Origin: Waterburya agarophytonicola KI4 | Lineage (GTDB): Bacteria > Cyanobacteriota > Cyanobacteriia > Cyanobacteriales > Xenococcaceae | Assembly: GCF_020640915.1 (NCBI RefSeq) | Contig: NZ_JADWDC010000013.1 | Location: forward strand, 19,517-83,516 | Reading direction: 5' to 3' | DNA: 64,000 nt | In this document: piece by piece, positions 18,359 through 27,187 of the stretch | How the letters are laid out: the number at the start of each line of letters is the position of its first letter | Numbering within the stretch: the first letter of the stretch is position 1 | The notes under the pieces: generated by a model | The model's input: the letters and a program-made list of their open reading frames with translations, nothing else | Database searches by the model: none | What the model was told of the DNA's origin: nothing | Made by a program: the position numbers and the translations under genes

Positions 18359-19063
18359 TTAAGCTGCTTGGTTGACAGAGTTATTAACTAACCTGCCGTC
18401 TTCCATATGCACAATACGATCGGCAATATCGAGAATGCGATCGTCATGGGTAACCAGCAAAATTGTGCTACCTTGTTCTCTCGCTAGCTTTTGCATAATA
18501 TTGACTACATCTCTTCCCGATTTACTATCCAAAGCTGCGGTAGGTTCGTCAGCGAGAACGATCGCAGGATGTGCCACCAAAGCACGAGCGATCGCAACCC
18601 TTTGTTTCTGCCCGCCAGATAATTTATCGGGATAGTAATTAACTCGATCTGCCAAACCCACTTCTTCTAGAATGGCAGTAGTGCGATCGCGCATTTCGGC
18701 TGGAGAATATTTACCGTGTACCTCTAAACCCATCTGCACGTTTTGCAAAGCAGTCAAGCTGTGATGTAAGTTGTGTGCCTGAAAAATATAGCCATTCTTG
18801 CGTCTAGCTTGCACCAATTCAGCAGAACTCGCCCCGCATAGTTCTTTACCGAGAATTTTGCAGCTTCCCGACTGGGGCGATCTTAGTCCACTAATTAGGG
18901 TTAATAACGTAGTTTTACCAGAACCCGAAGGCCCTGTCATTAAGATAATTTCTCCGCGATCTATTTCCAAATTGATGTCGAATAATACTTGTTTGCGGAG
19001 TTCGCCTTTGCCAAAATAATGATTTAGATTGTGGATATCTATTACTGGTTGTTGATTAACCAT
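18359..19063 (-). CDS. devA: DevA-type ABC exporter ATPase
   Basis: ATPase of a DevBCA-type tripartite exporter (MacB-like superfamily). Walker A G-P-S-G-S-G-K-T-T, signature L-S-G-G-Q-K-Q-R-V-A-I-A-R-A and Walker B I-V-L-A-D-E-P-T-A-A-L-D are intact. I use the ATG at 19063. A longer frame reaches 19171 but would overlap the end of devC, and DevA homologues begin near M-V-N-Q-Q-P-V-I-D-I. Last gene of the devB-devC-devA unit, 43 bp after devC. In Anabaena such a complex exports heterocyst glycolipids, but paralogues occur in non-heterocystous species, so the substrate here is open. Confidence 0.9.
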   Translation of the reverse strand: MVNQQPVIDIHNLNHYFGKGELRKQVLFDINLEIDRGEIILMTGPSGSGKTTLLTLISGLRSPQSGSCKILGKELCGASSAELVQARRKNGYIFQAHNLHHSLTALQNVQMGLEVHGKYSPAEMRDRTTAILEEVGLADRVNYYPDKLSGGQKQRVAIARALVAHPAIVLADEPTAALDSKSGRDVVNIMQKLAREQGSTILLVTHDDRILDIADRIVHMEDGRLVNNSVNQAA

Positions 19064-19106
19064 GATTAATATATTTATTTGATTTTTTAGTTTGGAAAAT
19101 ATGTCG

Positions 19107-20273
19107 TTAAAATATATCGGCAGGATCGGCTGATTGGAGTTTCCGAGTGGCGATCGCACCAGAAACACCACACATTATCACAGTTAGAATCAAGACTGTA
19201 ATCGCTCTCGATATAGGTAAGACAATCGGTAAAGCCGTAGCTGCTGCGGTTAATCGGTATAGTCCCATTGCTAAAAATGTACTGGGAATAAAACCAGCAA
19301 TCGATAGAATCAGAGCTTCTTCAAACACCACAAAAAGTAAATAGGAGTTCTTATAACCCATTGCCTTAAAGGTGGCGTATTCTGCCATGTGGTCGTTCAC
19401 GTCGGTGGAAAGAACTTGATAGACAATCACAATGCCGACGATAAAGCCCATCGTTGTTCCCAAAGTAAACACGAAGCCAATCGGAGAACGATTTTGAATG
19501 TAAGTTACTTCTTTGGCAACATATTCCTCATGGGTATAGGCTTCTACATCTTCAGGGAGATAAGCGTTTAAACTAGCTCTGGTTGCTTCCAAATCCTGTC
19601 CTGGTTCGAGGTTAATAATCCCTAAACTGACCGTTCCCTGTTGCTTACGGGGAAATAAACGCAAGAAATTATAATCGCTCGTCATCAATGCCCCATCATC
19701 GGCAAAGGAAGCACCCACCTCAAACAAACCAGCTATGGTTACGGTAGTGCGATCGCTTTCGGTAGTTAAGGGTTTTCCCTGTTCGACTTGGGCAATTACC
19801 TCTTCATATTTTCCCCTAGAGGCGCGATCGAATAGCACCGTGTCGGGAATTTTGACTTTATCTAGCTGACGGTTAACTTCTGGTAAATTGAAAGCTGGTC
19901 GTTCTGGATCGAAACCTACAACCATCATAGAGGTTTTTTCTTTAGTTTGAGGATTGCGCCATTTGAGAGAACCGATATAAACGGGTTCGGCAGATTCTAC
20001 TCCAGGCACATCCATCGCTTGATAAAGTCGCCGTCGCGGAAAAGTATATAGCTCGTTAAAATTTGTCGCTTGGGTACTAAGCAAGACAATGTCTCCATTT
20101 ACCAGTCTGGGATACTGGGTGTTGGTTTTGAATAAGGCATCTTTGAATCCCAACTGCATAAACATTAAGATGTCTGCAAAAGCTATTCCTGCTAATGCGG
20201 TGAGCATTTTCATTTTGTCGTGCTTTAGCTGTAGCCAACCTAAAGGAGTGCGGTTTTTTAGTGATGTGAACAT
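19107..20273 (-). CDS. devC: DevC-type ABC exporter permease
   Basis: Membrane subunit of the DevBCA exporter, 388 aa. It begins M-x-x-S-L-K-N-R-T-P-L-G-W-L-Q-L, typical of DevC. One N-terminal helix (about 24-45) is followed by a large periplasmic domain (50-255). Three C-terminal helices (about 265-290, 312-335, 350-375) form the FtsX-like permease region. The ending A-T-R-K-L-Q-S-A-D-P-A-D-I-F is characteristic. It is 85 bp downstream of devB on the same strand. Confidence 0.93.
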   Translation of the reverse strand: MFTSLKNRTPLGWLQLKHDKMKMLTALAGIAFADILMFMQLGFKDALFKTNTQYPRLVNGDIVLLSTQATNFNELYTFPRRRLYQAMDVPGVESAEPVYIGSLKWRNPQTKEKTSMMVVGFDPERPAFNLPEVNRQLDKVKIPDTVLFDRASRGKYEEVIAQVEQGKPLTTESDRTTVTIAGLFEVGASFADDGALMTSDYNFLRLFPRKQQGTVSLGIINLEPGQDLEATRASLNAYLPEDVEAYTHEEYVAKEVTYIQNRSPIGFVFTLGTTMGFIVGIVIVYQVLSTDVNDHMAEYATFKAMGYKNSYLLFVVFEEALILSIAGFIPSTFLAMGLYRLTAAATALPIVLPISRAITVLILTVIMCGVSGAIATRKLQSADPADIF

Positions 20274-20343
20274 TGTTTTGCGATCGTTGTTAATTGATTT
20301 GTATATTGTTTTGATTTACTGGTTCGTTTGTTAGTTGTTAGTT

Positions 20344-20379
20344 GCTACTTACTACTTACTACTTACTACTTGCTACTTC
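20344..20379. repeat. Heptamer tandem repeat (ACTTACT) overlapping the devB stop
   Basis: Roughly five consecutive 7-base units of the ACTTACT/GCTACTT type, a short tandemly repeated repetitive sequence of the cyanobacterial kind. It encodes the last residues of DevB (V-A-S-S-K-stop) and continues into the intergenic region. Confidence 0.8.
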
Positions 20380-21561
20380 AATCCTGGCGTTCACCTGCAA
20401 ATTAGTCAGTCCTGCTACTTTCTGGCTAGATTCTTGGTCTAGCTTGACTTTGACCTCAACAACTCTGGCATCTATATTGCTGGTGGGGTCTGTGTTAACT
20501 ACTTCTTGTCGTTCTATTTCTAAGCCGATTCTTTCTACTGTTCCCTCTAGCTTTCCTTCAATTGCACTACTGGTAACTGTCACGGGTTGCCCTAGTTTGA
20601 CTTTGCTAATGTCGCTTTCATAGACTTCGGCTACGGCATACATTTCTTTTATTTGTCCAATTCTGGCTATACCTTCGTCGCTAGAAGCTATTTCTCCTGG
20701 ACGAATCATCGTTTTGATTACCGTTCCTGCTTGGGGTGATTTTATGTATGCGCGATCTAATTCTGCTTGGGTGGTTTTAACTGCTGCTTGTGCCTGTCTT
20801 ACTTCTGCCTCGGCTACTGCTATATCTACAGGACGTACCTCCGCTATTTTGTTGAGGGTAGCTTTGGCTTCAGCGATTTGTTCTTGTTGGGATGATTTGA
20901 TTCGATTGAGATTGGCTTGCGCTTCTGCTACTTGTTCTTTTGCTGTTTCTAAAGCTAAATATTTGCTATCTCTTTCGGATGCGGAAATTGCTCCATCTTG
21001 GTAAAGTTGTTCGTAGCGTTGATATTCTACTTGGGCGTTATTTAGTTCTGCTTTAATTCGCGATACTGTAGCACTTTGGGCAATGATATTATTGCTGCTT
21101 TCAGCCTCGATACGAGCGATCGCTGCTTCTTGGGCTTTAATTTCTCCTGTTTTTGCCCCTGCTTTGACTAGTTCTAGATTTGCTTGGGCTACTTTTACTT
21201 CTTCTTGGGATTGATTTAAAGCTGCCTCTAAGCGATCGCGACTGTCTAAAACGGCAATTACCTGACCCTTTTCTATTTCGTCTCCTTCTTTGACCAGCAA
21301 TTCATCGATGCGATTTCCTGATGCACCAGAGGAGACTGATATTTGAATTATTTCTCCACTGGGTTCTAGTCTGCCTAATGCTGTTACTGTTTTAATTTCG
21401 GGCATCGTCTGTACTGGTACTTCAGATTGAGAAGTATCTGTTTGAGTCAATCTATAAACTGTTACGCCACCAAGCATTAAAGCTAAACCAATAACTAAAG
21501 CGGGTATTTTTTTCACCAGAGGCTTGCTAGATTTGGTTTTATTGTCTGCTGTATATTCCAT
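20359..21561 (-). CDS. devB: DevB-type membrane fusion protein
   Basis: HlyD/AcrA-type periplasmic adaptor, 400 aa, linking the DevCA pump to an outer-membrane channel. It has one N-terminal transmembrane helix (about 20-38). The first half-lipoyl segment (around 75-110) contains S-G-A-S-G-N-R-I-D-E-L-L-V-K-E-G-D. A long Ala/Glu/Gln coiled coil (about 110-260) follows, then the second lipoyl half A-Y-I-K-S-P-Q-A-G-T-V and a beta barrel. First gene of the exporter operon; the two TetR-type operators lie 27-78 bp before its start. The C-terminus is encoded by a heptamer repeat. Confidence 0.93.
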   Translation of the reverse strand: MEYTADNKTKSSKPLVKKIPALVIGLALMLGGVTVYRLTQTDTSQSEVPVQTMPEIKTVTALGRLEPSGEIIQISVSSGASGNRIDELLVKEGDEIEKGQVIAVLDSRDRLEAALNQSQEEVKVAQANLELVKAGAKTGEIKAQEAAIARIEAESSNNIIAQSATVSRIKAELNNAQVEYQRYEQLYQDGAISASERDSKYLALETAKEQVAEAQANLNRIKSSQQEQIAEAKATLNKIAEVRPVDIAVAEAEVRQAQAAVKTTQAELDRAYIKSPQAGTVIKTMIRPGEIASSDEGIARIGQIKEMYAVAEVYESDISKVKLGQPVTVTSSAIEGKLEGTVERIGLEIERQEVVNTDPTSNIDARVVEVKVKLDQESSQKVAGLTNLQVNARIEVASSK

Positions 21562-21587
21562 AGTTACTAACTTTTTTTATTATTCAA

Positions 21588-21605
21588 CTAAACTGAATAG
21601 TTCAG
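21588..21605. promoter_or_regulatory. TetR-type operator, copy 1 (imperfect)
   Basis: CTAAACTGAATAGTTCAG, a 7-bp inverted repeat with a 4-base GAAT spacer and one mismatch. It lies between the divergent devB and TetR genes, 27 bp upstream of the devB ATG. It matches copy 2 in 17 of 18 positions. Confidence 0.8.
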
Positions 21606-21621
21606 CTATTACTATGCTAAA

Positions 21622-21639
21622 CTAAACTGAATAGTTTAG
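21622..21639. promoter_or_regulatory. TetR-type operator, copy 2 (perfect)
   Basis: CTAAACTGAATAGTTTAG, perfect 7-bp arms around GAAT. It ends 25 bp before the TetR ATG. Centre-to-centre distance to copy 1 is 34 bp, about three helical turns, placing both on the same face and suitable for cooperative binding by a TetR dimer pair. Confidence 0.85.
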
Positions 21640-21664
21640 CAATACTTTTTCATTTCCAGTAAAC

Positions 21665-22285
21665 ATGACTAAAAGCGATCGCCAGATTTCTGAACGAACA
21701 AAATCAGAAGCTAAAACCACAGCTATCTTAAGTGGGGCAATGAAAGAGTTTCTGCAAAATGGCTATGCGGGAACTAGTATGGATAAAGTGGCAAAGTCAG
21801 CAAGGGTTTCTAAAGCAACGGTATACAGTCATTTTGGAGATAAAGAAAATTTGTTTAATGCAGTGATGCAGGATTTAGTCAAAGACAAGTTTCAGCAGGT
21901 GATGAGTTTGGAGAAACCTCAATCGTTAGAACAAGATCCTCAAGTAGTGTTGTCAGGGATGATGACGAAAATGCTTGCCAATATCCAAAACAATCGCTCT
22001 TTCCAGGATTTTATGCGGATTATTATTGGTGAGTCGGGGCGTTTCCCAGAATTAGCTAAGGCTTATGTTAACAATGTGGCTAAACCCACCATTGAAATCT
22101 TGACCAAATACTTAAAGTCTCATCCTGCACTTGAATTAGCCGATCCCGAAGCTACAGTCAGGGTGATGATGGGGACAATGGTTTACTTTGTAATGCTGCA
22201 AGAAATGCTGCACGGTAAAGATATTGTGCCATTAGAAGGCGATCGCGTTATTAAAACCTTGACCGATCTGATTACCGAAGGTTGA
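21665..22285 (+). CDS. TetR/AcrR family transcriptional regulator
   Basis: A 206-aa repressor. The N-terminal helix-turn-helix (about 18-65) has the family pattern I-L-S-G-A-M-K-E-F-L-Q-N-G-Y-A-G-T-S-M-D-K-V-A then V-S-K-A-T-V-Y-S-H-F-G-D-K-E-N-L-F. The C-terminal helical ligand domain (about 80-200) resembles AcrR-type C-terminal domains. Transcribed divergently from devBCA across a 103-bp region with two palindromes, so it very likely controls that exporter and itself. Ligand unknown. Confidence 0.93.
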   Translation: MTKSDRQISERTKSEAKTTAILSGAMKEFLQNGYAGTSMDKVAKSARVSKATVYSHFGDKENLFNAVMQDLVKDKFQQVMSLEKPQSLEQDPQVVLSGMMTKMLANIQNNRSFQDFMRIIIGESGRFPELAKAYVNNVAKPTIEILTKYLKSHPALELADPEATVRVMMGTMVYFVMLQEMLHGKDIVPLEGDRVIKTLTDLITEG

Positions 22286-22490
22286 GATTAACATGATAAT
22301 TTAGATACCCTTTTAATCTATAAAGTAAGGCTTAAATTAATTAGACAAAAAGTTGGGTTAAATCTATTTCTAATTTAATTTTCTGGGAAATACTCGTAAA
22401 ATATCTACTAGTAGATATAGAGTTCATCTATTTACCCTTACAGAGTAGAACCTACTGTCTAAACCCATAATTATAGACCGCCTAGAAACT

Positions 22491-23165
22491 ATGAAATCTC
22501 ATATCCTAGTAGTAGAAGATGAAGCCAAACTCGCCCAGTTCGTAAAGATGGAATTAGAGTTTGAAAATTATGAGGTGACGGTGGCGACAGAAGGTTTTGG
22601 GGGACTATCTGTAGCTAGGGAAGTCAAACCAGACCTTATTTTACTTGATTGGATGTTACCAGGGATATCTGGACTAGAAATATGCCGTCGCCTGCGTCAG
22701 ACTGGGGATAAAGTGCCGATCATACTGCTTACTGCCAAAGATGAAGTAAGCGATCGCGTGACGGGTTTGGATGCGGGGGCGGATGATTATGTCATTAAGC
22801 CTTTTAGCATTGAGGAATTGCTGGCTAGGATACGGGCTAGTTTGCGTCGCGAACAAGAGGAAGATTTAGATTTGCTACAGTTTAGCGATCTAACTCTCAA
22901 TCGTTCTACCCGCGAGGTATTTCGAGGTAAGCGATCGATTGAATTGACGGCTAAAGAATTCGATCTGTTAGAATATCTTATTGCTCATCCCCGTCAGGTA
23001 TTAACTCGCGATCAAATTTTGGAACGAGTCTGGGGTTACGACTTTATGGGGGACTCGAATATTATTGAGGTTTATGTCCGCTATCTCCGCCTCAAGCTGG
23101 AGGAAGATAAGGAAAATCGGCTAATTCAAACTGTGCGCGGAGTTGGTTATGTTTTGCGAGAATAA
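22491..23165 (+). CDS. OmpR/PhoB-type response regulator
   Basis: A 224-aa two-component regulator. Receiver domain 1-120 has the acidic pocket E9-D10, phospho-acceptor D53 and K103. The winged-helix DNA-binding domain (about 128-223) has L-T-A-K-E-F-D-L-L-E-Y-L and V-R-Y-L-R-L-K-L then T-V-R-G-V-G-Y-V-L. It resembles the RppA/ManR group of cyanobacterial regulators but I cannot name the orthologue. No histidine kinase is adjacent, so its partner is elsewhere. Confidence 0.92.
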   Translation: MKSHILVVEDEAKLAQFVKMELEFENYEVTVATEGFGGLSVAREVKPDLILLDWMLPGISGLEICRRLRQTGDKVPIILLTAKDEVSDRVTGLDAGADDYVIKPFSIEELLARIRASLRREQEEDLDLLQFSDLTLNRSTREVFRGKRSIELTAKEFDLLEYLIAHPRQVLTRDQILERVWGYDFMGDSNIIEVYVRYLRLKLEEDKENRLIQTVRGVGYVLRE

Positions 23166-23347
23166 CTTGCTTATGAACTACTCCTACCTACTCCGTGAAG
23201 TTCGTTAAAAATAATAATAAAAAACAATTAGCCAGTTGAAAATCTGTCATTTGATACTTATATTCTCCAAAATATCCCAATACCATAAGATACTTGGTTA
23301 AAAAAATAACCAATGTGATTAAAAATCTAATATTTGGTGTGAAGAGT

Positions 23348-24073
23348 ATGAAAATTAAAACAGCTATTTTAGCTAGTATATTGCTAGCAAGCCTTCCTGT
23401 TGCGGTTAAGGCACAAAATATAGAAAATTATGAAGATTACCAAGTAGGCTGCGAGGCTGGTGTTGATTGTAATAACTTTGATGTTATTTACGAACAAGAG
23501 TCTGAAGATCGTAACCAGATTTCTCAAAGAACCCGCACTCGTCGCACTCGCAGAACAAGTTCCTTTGACAAGTATTATGCAGGTGGTAATGTAGGAGCTT
23601 TCTTTGGTGGAGATGGTACTGATGTCGGTATTGGTTTCGGCGGTTTACTAGGATACAGATTAACCGAGCAAGTTTCTGCCGAGCTTGAGGTTTATGATTA
23701 TTTTGGCGGTACGGATTTTGACGACTTAGGATACAACTTGTTAGGAATTGCAGCTAACGCTACTTTCAGATATCCTTTAAACCAAAACAATTCTAAAAGT
23801 ATCTATGCTTTTGGTGGTGCAGGTGCTGGTTTTGGTGTTGTATCTGCTACTGGAGATGCTGTTGATGCAGCAAAAGATCAAGCAGAACAACTAGGACTCG
23901 AAGAACCTGATACAAGTGAATCTGGTTTCTTACTCCAAGGAAAAGTGGGGGTAGGTTATCCCGTTGCCGAATCTATAGATGTTTTCGGGCAATTTCGCTA
24001 TCTAAATGTATTTGTTGATGGCGACAACGGAGACGCTTTTACTCTAGATGCGGGAGCAAGCTTTAGTTTCTAA
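23348..24073 (+). CDS. Outer-membrane beta-barrel protein
   Basis: A 241-aa exported protein. Signal peptide M-K-I-K-T-A-I-L-A-S then a hydrophobic core with likely cleavage after VKA at 22. The mature part has an Arg/Thr-rich linker (about 55-72) and then an eight-strand OmpA/OmpW-like barrel: Y-Y-A-G-G-N-V-G-A-F-F-G-G strand start, Gly/aromatic alternation, and a terminal G-A-S-F-S-F ending with Phe. I chose ATG 23348; a TTG frame reaches 23294 but would bury the signal peptide. Two Cys residues (C35, C41 region) near the N-terminus are unusual for a barrel. A terminator follows. Confidence 0.85.
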   Translation: MKIKTAILASILLASLPVAVKAQNIENYEDYQVGCEAGVDCNNFDVIYEQESEDRNQISQRTRTRRTRRTSSFDKYYAGGNVGAFFGGDGTDVGIGFGGLLGYRLTEQVSAELEVYDYFGGTDFDDLGYNLLGIAANATFRYPLNQNNSKSIYAFGGAGAGFGVVSATGDAVDAAKDQAEQLGLEEPDTSESGFLLQGKVGVGYPVAESIDVFGQFRYLNVFVDGDNGDAFTLDAGASFSF

Positions 24074-24096
24074 TTAATCTAACTAAATTATTATTG

Positions 24097-24128
24097 AAGG
24101 ACATAACTGTAGTTGCGTCCTTTTTTTT
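24097..24128. terminator. Intrinsic terminator between convergent genes
   Basis: AAGGAC (24097-24102) pairs with GTCCTT (24117-24122), with an inner AACT/AGTT stem, and a run of T follows to 24128. It terminates the barrel gene on the plus strand. Confidence 0.85.
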
Positions 24129-24149
24129 GTTTCGCTTGGTTTCAGACTT

Positions 24150-24584
24150 TTACAAATACTTTTGCACGACTTCCCAGCCCGTCCAAGAAACATAGGCTAA
24201 TCCTACAAACAAAATAGCATTAAGAGTAACGTGGAGCGATCGCGCCCAGGAATTACGAGAATCGATCTGGTTGGCACTCCAGGCGGAAAGAGAAATTAAA
24301 AGCACTACAAATAAGCCAGACCAAAGATGGGGCGAATGTCCCAGACTGCCATAGTAACCCACTGTGCCTACAACACCGATCGCCAACAATAATAAAACTA
24401 AAAAGACAATAATTATTCCGCCAATATAGTGAGCGTTAACCAGCCAAGGGGGACGACCAATTCTAGCAGCGCGACCATAAAACATCCAAGCCCCAGAGAA
24501 CAACAGCAATAAATAAAAAGCGATCGTTCCTCCCATTGCCCAAGCTGCAATTTTCCACAGCCATAGAAAAGACGGTAAATTCAA
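24150..24584 (-). CDS. DUF4079 family membrane protein
   Basis: A four-helix integral membrane protein of about 144 aa, conserved in cyanobacteria and plants under DUF4079. It begins near N-L-P-S-F-L-W-L-W-K-I-A-A-W, has helices at roughly 10-33, 48-75, 85-105 and 118-135, and ends T-G-W-E-V-V-Q-K-Y-L. No in-frame ATG exists early. A TTG at 24584 gives the expected N-terminus, while another TTG at 24629 would add 15 residues. Function unknown; the four-helix layout resembles small heme-binding membrane proteins. Confidence 0.75.
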   Translation of the reverse strand: MNLPSFLWLWKIAAWAMGGTIAFYLLLLFSGAWMFYGRAARIGRPPWLVNAHYIGGIIIVFLVLLLLAIGVVGTVGYYGSLGHSPHLWSGLFVVLLISLSAWSANQIDSRNSWARSLHVTLNAILFVGLAYVSWTGWEVVQKYL

Positions 24585-24705
24585 ATCTTTTGTCCAAATT
24601 ATTAATTTTAGTATAAATAAAAGTGGCAAAAAACAATGGAGTTGCCAAATTTAGCAACTCCCAGCCCGATTTTTAATTTTGAATGTAACTAACTGCTCGA
24701 CATTC

Positions 24706-25086
24706 CTAAACTGCAATGTTGAGAGATGAAGAAACTGCTTCTTCGCGATCGCCATTATTTATTTCACTAATGGGTGTAGCATTAGCATTACTCGTATTTT
24801 GTTCTGGTTTGTTGCTTGGTTCTGGTTCGACTGCTTGTAGAGCCAGTTTCTTACAGGGAATTGTGTCTGAAAGAATCGCGCTAGCCATCATTCCTGAATG
24901 TATTTCTAATACTGCCGTGGGTTCGGCTTCAAATACGAGCCTTTGCCCTGGAAACACAACTCGCTCAAAATACCAGTTAGGAATATTGGTGATGCGAGCT
25001 ATCTGAATCTGACTAGTTGCATTTACGTAACAGCAAAGAATGCGGTTTTTATCGTCATTTGGGAGGGAATCTAAGATCTGAGCCAT
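24706..25086 (-). CDS. DUF1830 protein
   Basis: A 126-aa cyanobacteria-specific protein. The DUF1830 domain (about 14-85) shows I-L-C-C-Y-V-N-A-T-S-Q-I-Q-I-A-R-I-T-N-I-P-N-W-Y-F-E-R-V-V-F-P-G-Q in sequence (read in pieces), with L-V-F-E-A and a final S-D-T-I-P-C-K-K. The last 40 residues are low-complexity Glu/Pro/Asn/Ser. Function unknown; no signal peptide. Confidence 0.88.
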   Translation of the reverse strand: MAQILDSLPNDDKNRILCCYVNATSQIQIARITNIPNWYFERVVFPGQRLVFEAEPTAVLEIHSGMMASAILSDTIPCKKLALQAVEPEPSNKPEQNTSNANATPISEINNGDREEAVSSSLNIAV

Positions 25087-25521
25087 GACTATTGAAGAGA
25101 TTAAAAGTAATTTTTTATCGCTATATATAAGCTAGCATCGCTCGATCCCCATCGGTTGTAAAACTAGCTACCGATAGACATTTATATAATCTTTTGTTTG
25201 ATTAACTCTCAACTTTACTTCCTTAATATTGTTTTAATTTTTTCTAAAAATTAGTTGCGAATTACTGACATAATTGACTTAATAGCAAAAATGCGATCGA
25301 TAAACAAACTTTAAAGTATCTACATTTACGGAAATATCTTGGTTTGCCACTCAAAAAAATAGACAAGTTTGGGGGCATCTAAGTAATTTGGTTGATTGTG
25401 GGAAATATTATCGCTAAAGTTAAGTTATATGAATAAATTATGACCGTTGAAGGTAAACAATCAATTTTATACCTTTGATTAACTTATAAAATTTGCAAAA
25501 CTTAACACTATAAGAAAAATC
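25087..25521. other. 435-bp intergenic region, no gene seen
   Basis: AT-rich spacer between divergent DUF1830 and radical SAM genes. It must hold both promoters. I see no open frame of useful length, no strong hairpin and no cobalamin-riboswitch consensus box. Confidence 0.5.
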
Positions 25522-27093
25522 ATGACTCAAAGAATCCTGTATGTTCGTCTTCCTTGTAATCCCATTTTTCCGATTGGAGTAGTCTATCTTGCAGACCACG
25601 TTCATAAGCTATTTCCTGATGTAGAGCAAAAAATATTCGATCTTGGTACTGTTCCCCCCCTAGACTTTGACAATGCCTTAGACAAATGTGTAGATGAATT
25701 TAAACCATCTTTACTCGTATTTTCCTGGCGCGATATCCAAATTTACGCACCTGTGGGAGGTAGAGGCGGTAATCCACTACAAAATGCTTTCGAGTTTTAC
25801 TACGCTAAAAACCCTCTAATTAAATTGCGGGGTGCTTTGGGTGGTTTGAAGGTAGCAACTGCTTATTATGGAGAATTATGGCGCAATACAGGCTTGATTA
25901 AACGAGGATTAAACAGAGCGAAAAAATATAGTCCTGATGCTCGTGCAGTGGTAGGGGGTGGTGCAGTTAGCGTATTTTACGAACAGTTGCAGCAAGACTT
26001 ACCCCAAAACACCATCGTCTCGGTAGGAGAAGGAGAGCAATTATTAGAAAAAATCCTGAGCGATCGAGAGTTTCGCGACGAACGTTGTTATGTAGTTGGA
26101 GAAAACAAGATCAGGGAAAAATTGATCCATGAATGGCCTACTCCCATTGACAAAACTGCCTGCAACTACGACTACATTGAAACTGTTTGGCCTGAATTTA
26201 ACTACTATCTTCAGGAAAATGATTTTTATATTGGAGTACAAACCAAACGAGGCTGCCCCCACAATTGCTGCTATTGTGTCTATACCGTAGTGGAAGGCAA
26301 GCAAGTAAGAATCAATCCTGCCGACGAAGTTGTTGCCGAAATGCGCCAGCTTTACGACAGAGGAATTCGCAATTTTTGGTTTACCGACGCTCAATTTATT
26401 CCAGCAAAGAAATATATACCCGACGCGATTGAATTGCTACACAAAATAGTCGATTCTGGCATGAAAGATATTCATTGGGCTGCTTATATCAGGGCGGATA
26501 ATGTAACAGCAGAGTTAGCCGATCTCATGGTACAAACAGGAATGAACTATTTTGAGATTGGAATTACTAGTGGCTCTCAAGAGTTAGTCCGTAAAATGCG
26601 TATGGGCTATAACTTGAAAACTGTGTTGCAAAACTGTCGCGATTTAAAAGCAGCAGGATTCAACGATCTAGTTTCGGTCAACTACTCTTTTAATGTAATT
26701 GACGAAACCGAAGCGACTATCAAACAAACTATTGCTTATCACCGAGAATTAGAAGCCATTTTTGGGAAAGACAAAGTAGAGCCAGCAATTTTCTTTATTG
26801 GTTTACAACCCCATACTCATCTGGAGGAATATGCCTTTGAACAAGAAATCTTACAACCAGGATATAATCCCATGAGTCTAATGCCCTGGACTGCTAAAAA
26901 ACTACTCTGGAATCCCGAACCCTTGGGTTCTTTCTTTGGAGAAGTGTGTTTGCAAGCTTGGAAGCAAAACCCCAACGACTTTGGCAGGGAAGTCATGGAT
27001 ATCCTAGAGAATAAGTTAGGTAAAGCTCCCCTAGAAGAAGCGTTAACCGCCCCTGTAAAATCAGATAAACAGAAAATGACTGCTTCTGTTTAA
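25522..27093 (+). CDS. B12-binding-type radical SAM protein
   Basis: A 523-aa protein with an N-terminal Rossmann-like cobalamin-binding-type domain (about 1-190, ending V-V-G-G-G-A-V-S and S-V-G-E-G-E) and a radical SAM barrel. The 4Fe-4S cluster motif is C245-P-H-N-C249-C-Y-C252 (CxxxCxxC) preceded by K-R-G. Downstream are the F-x-D-A-Q-F-I-P and E-I-G-I-T-S-G-S strands of the family. The canonical D-x-H-x-x-G cobalamin ligand motif is not obvious, so cobalamin binding is uncertain. It resembles the BchE/P-methylase class; the reaction is not predictable from sequence. ATG 25522. Confidence 0.88.
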   Translation: MTQRILYVRLPCNPIFPIGVVYLADHVHKLFPDVEQKIFDLGTVPPLDFDNALDKCVDEFKPSLLVFSWRDIQIYAPVGGRGGNPLQNAFEFYYAKNPLIKLRGALGGLKVATAYYGELWRNTGLIKRGLNRAKKYSPDARAVVGGGAVSVFYEQLQQDLPQNTIVSVGEGEQLLEKILSDREFRDERCYVVGENKIREKLIHEWPTPIDKTACNYDYIETVWPEFNYYLQENDFYIGVQTKRGCPHNCCYCVYTVVEGKQVRINPADEVVAEMRQLYDRGIRNFWFTDAQFIPAKKYIPDAIELLHKIVDSGMKDIHWAAYIRADNVTAELADLMVQTGMNYFEIGITSGSQELVRKMRMGYNLKTVLQNCRDLKAAGFNDLVSVNYSFNVIDETEATIKQTIAYHRELEAIFGKDKVEPAIFFIGLQPHTHLEEYAFEQEILQPGYNPMSLMPWTAKKLLWNPEPLGSFFGEVCLQAWKQNPNDFGREVMDILENKLGKAPLEEALTAPVKSDKQKMTASV

Positions 27094-27187
27094 AAAATAA
27101 ATTTATGTTAACCATTAAATGCGCTAACAGTAATGCCTTTGGCAAATCACGCGATCGCATTTTATTTTTAGAAACTCAATTTTTATT

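Noticed and set aside
19064..19171. Longer N-terminus for DevA
   Set aside because: It would overlap the devC 3' end and adds 36 residues not found in DevA proteins; the ATG at 19063 fits homologues.
18359..21561. devBCA as evidence of heterocysts
   Set aside because: DevBCA paralogues occur widely in non-heterocystous cyanobacteria, and the TetR linkage points to efflux.
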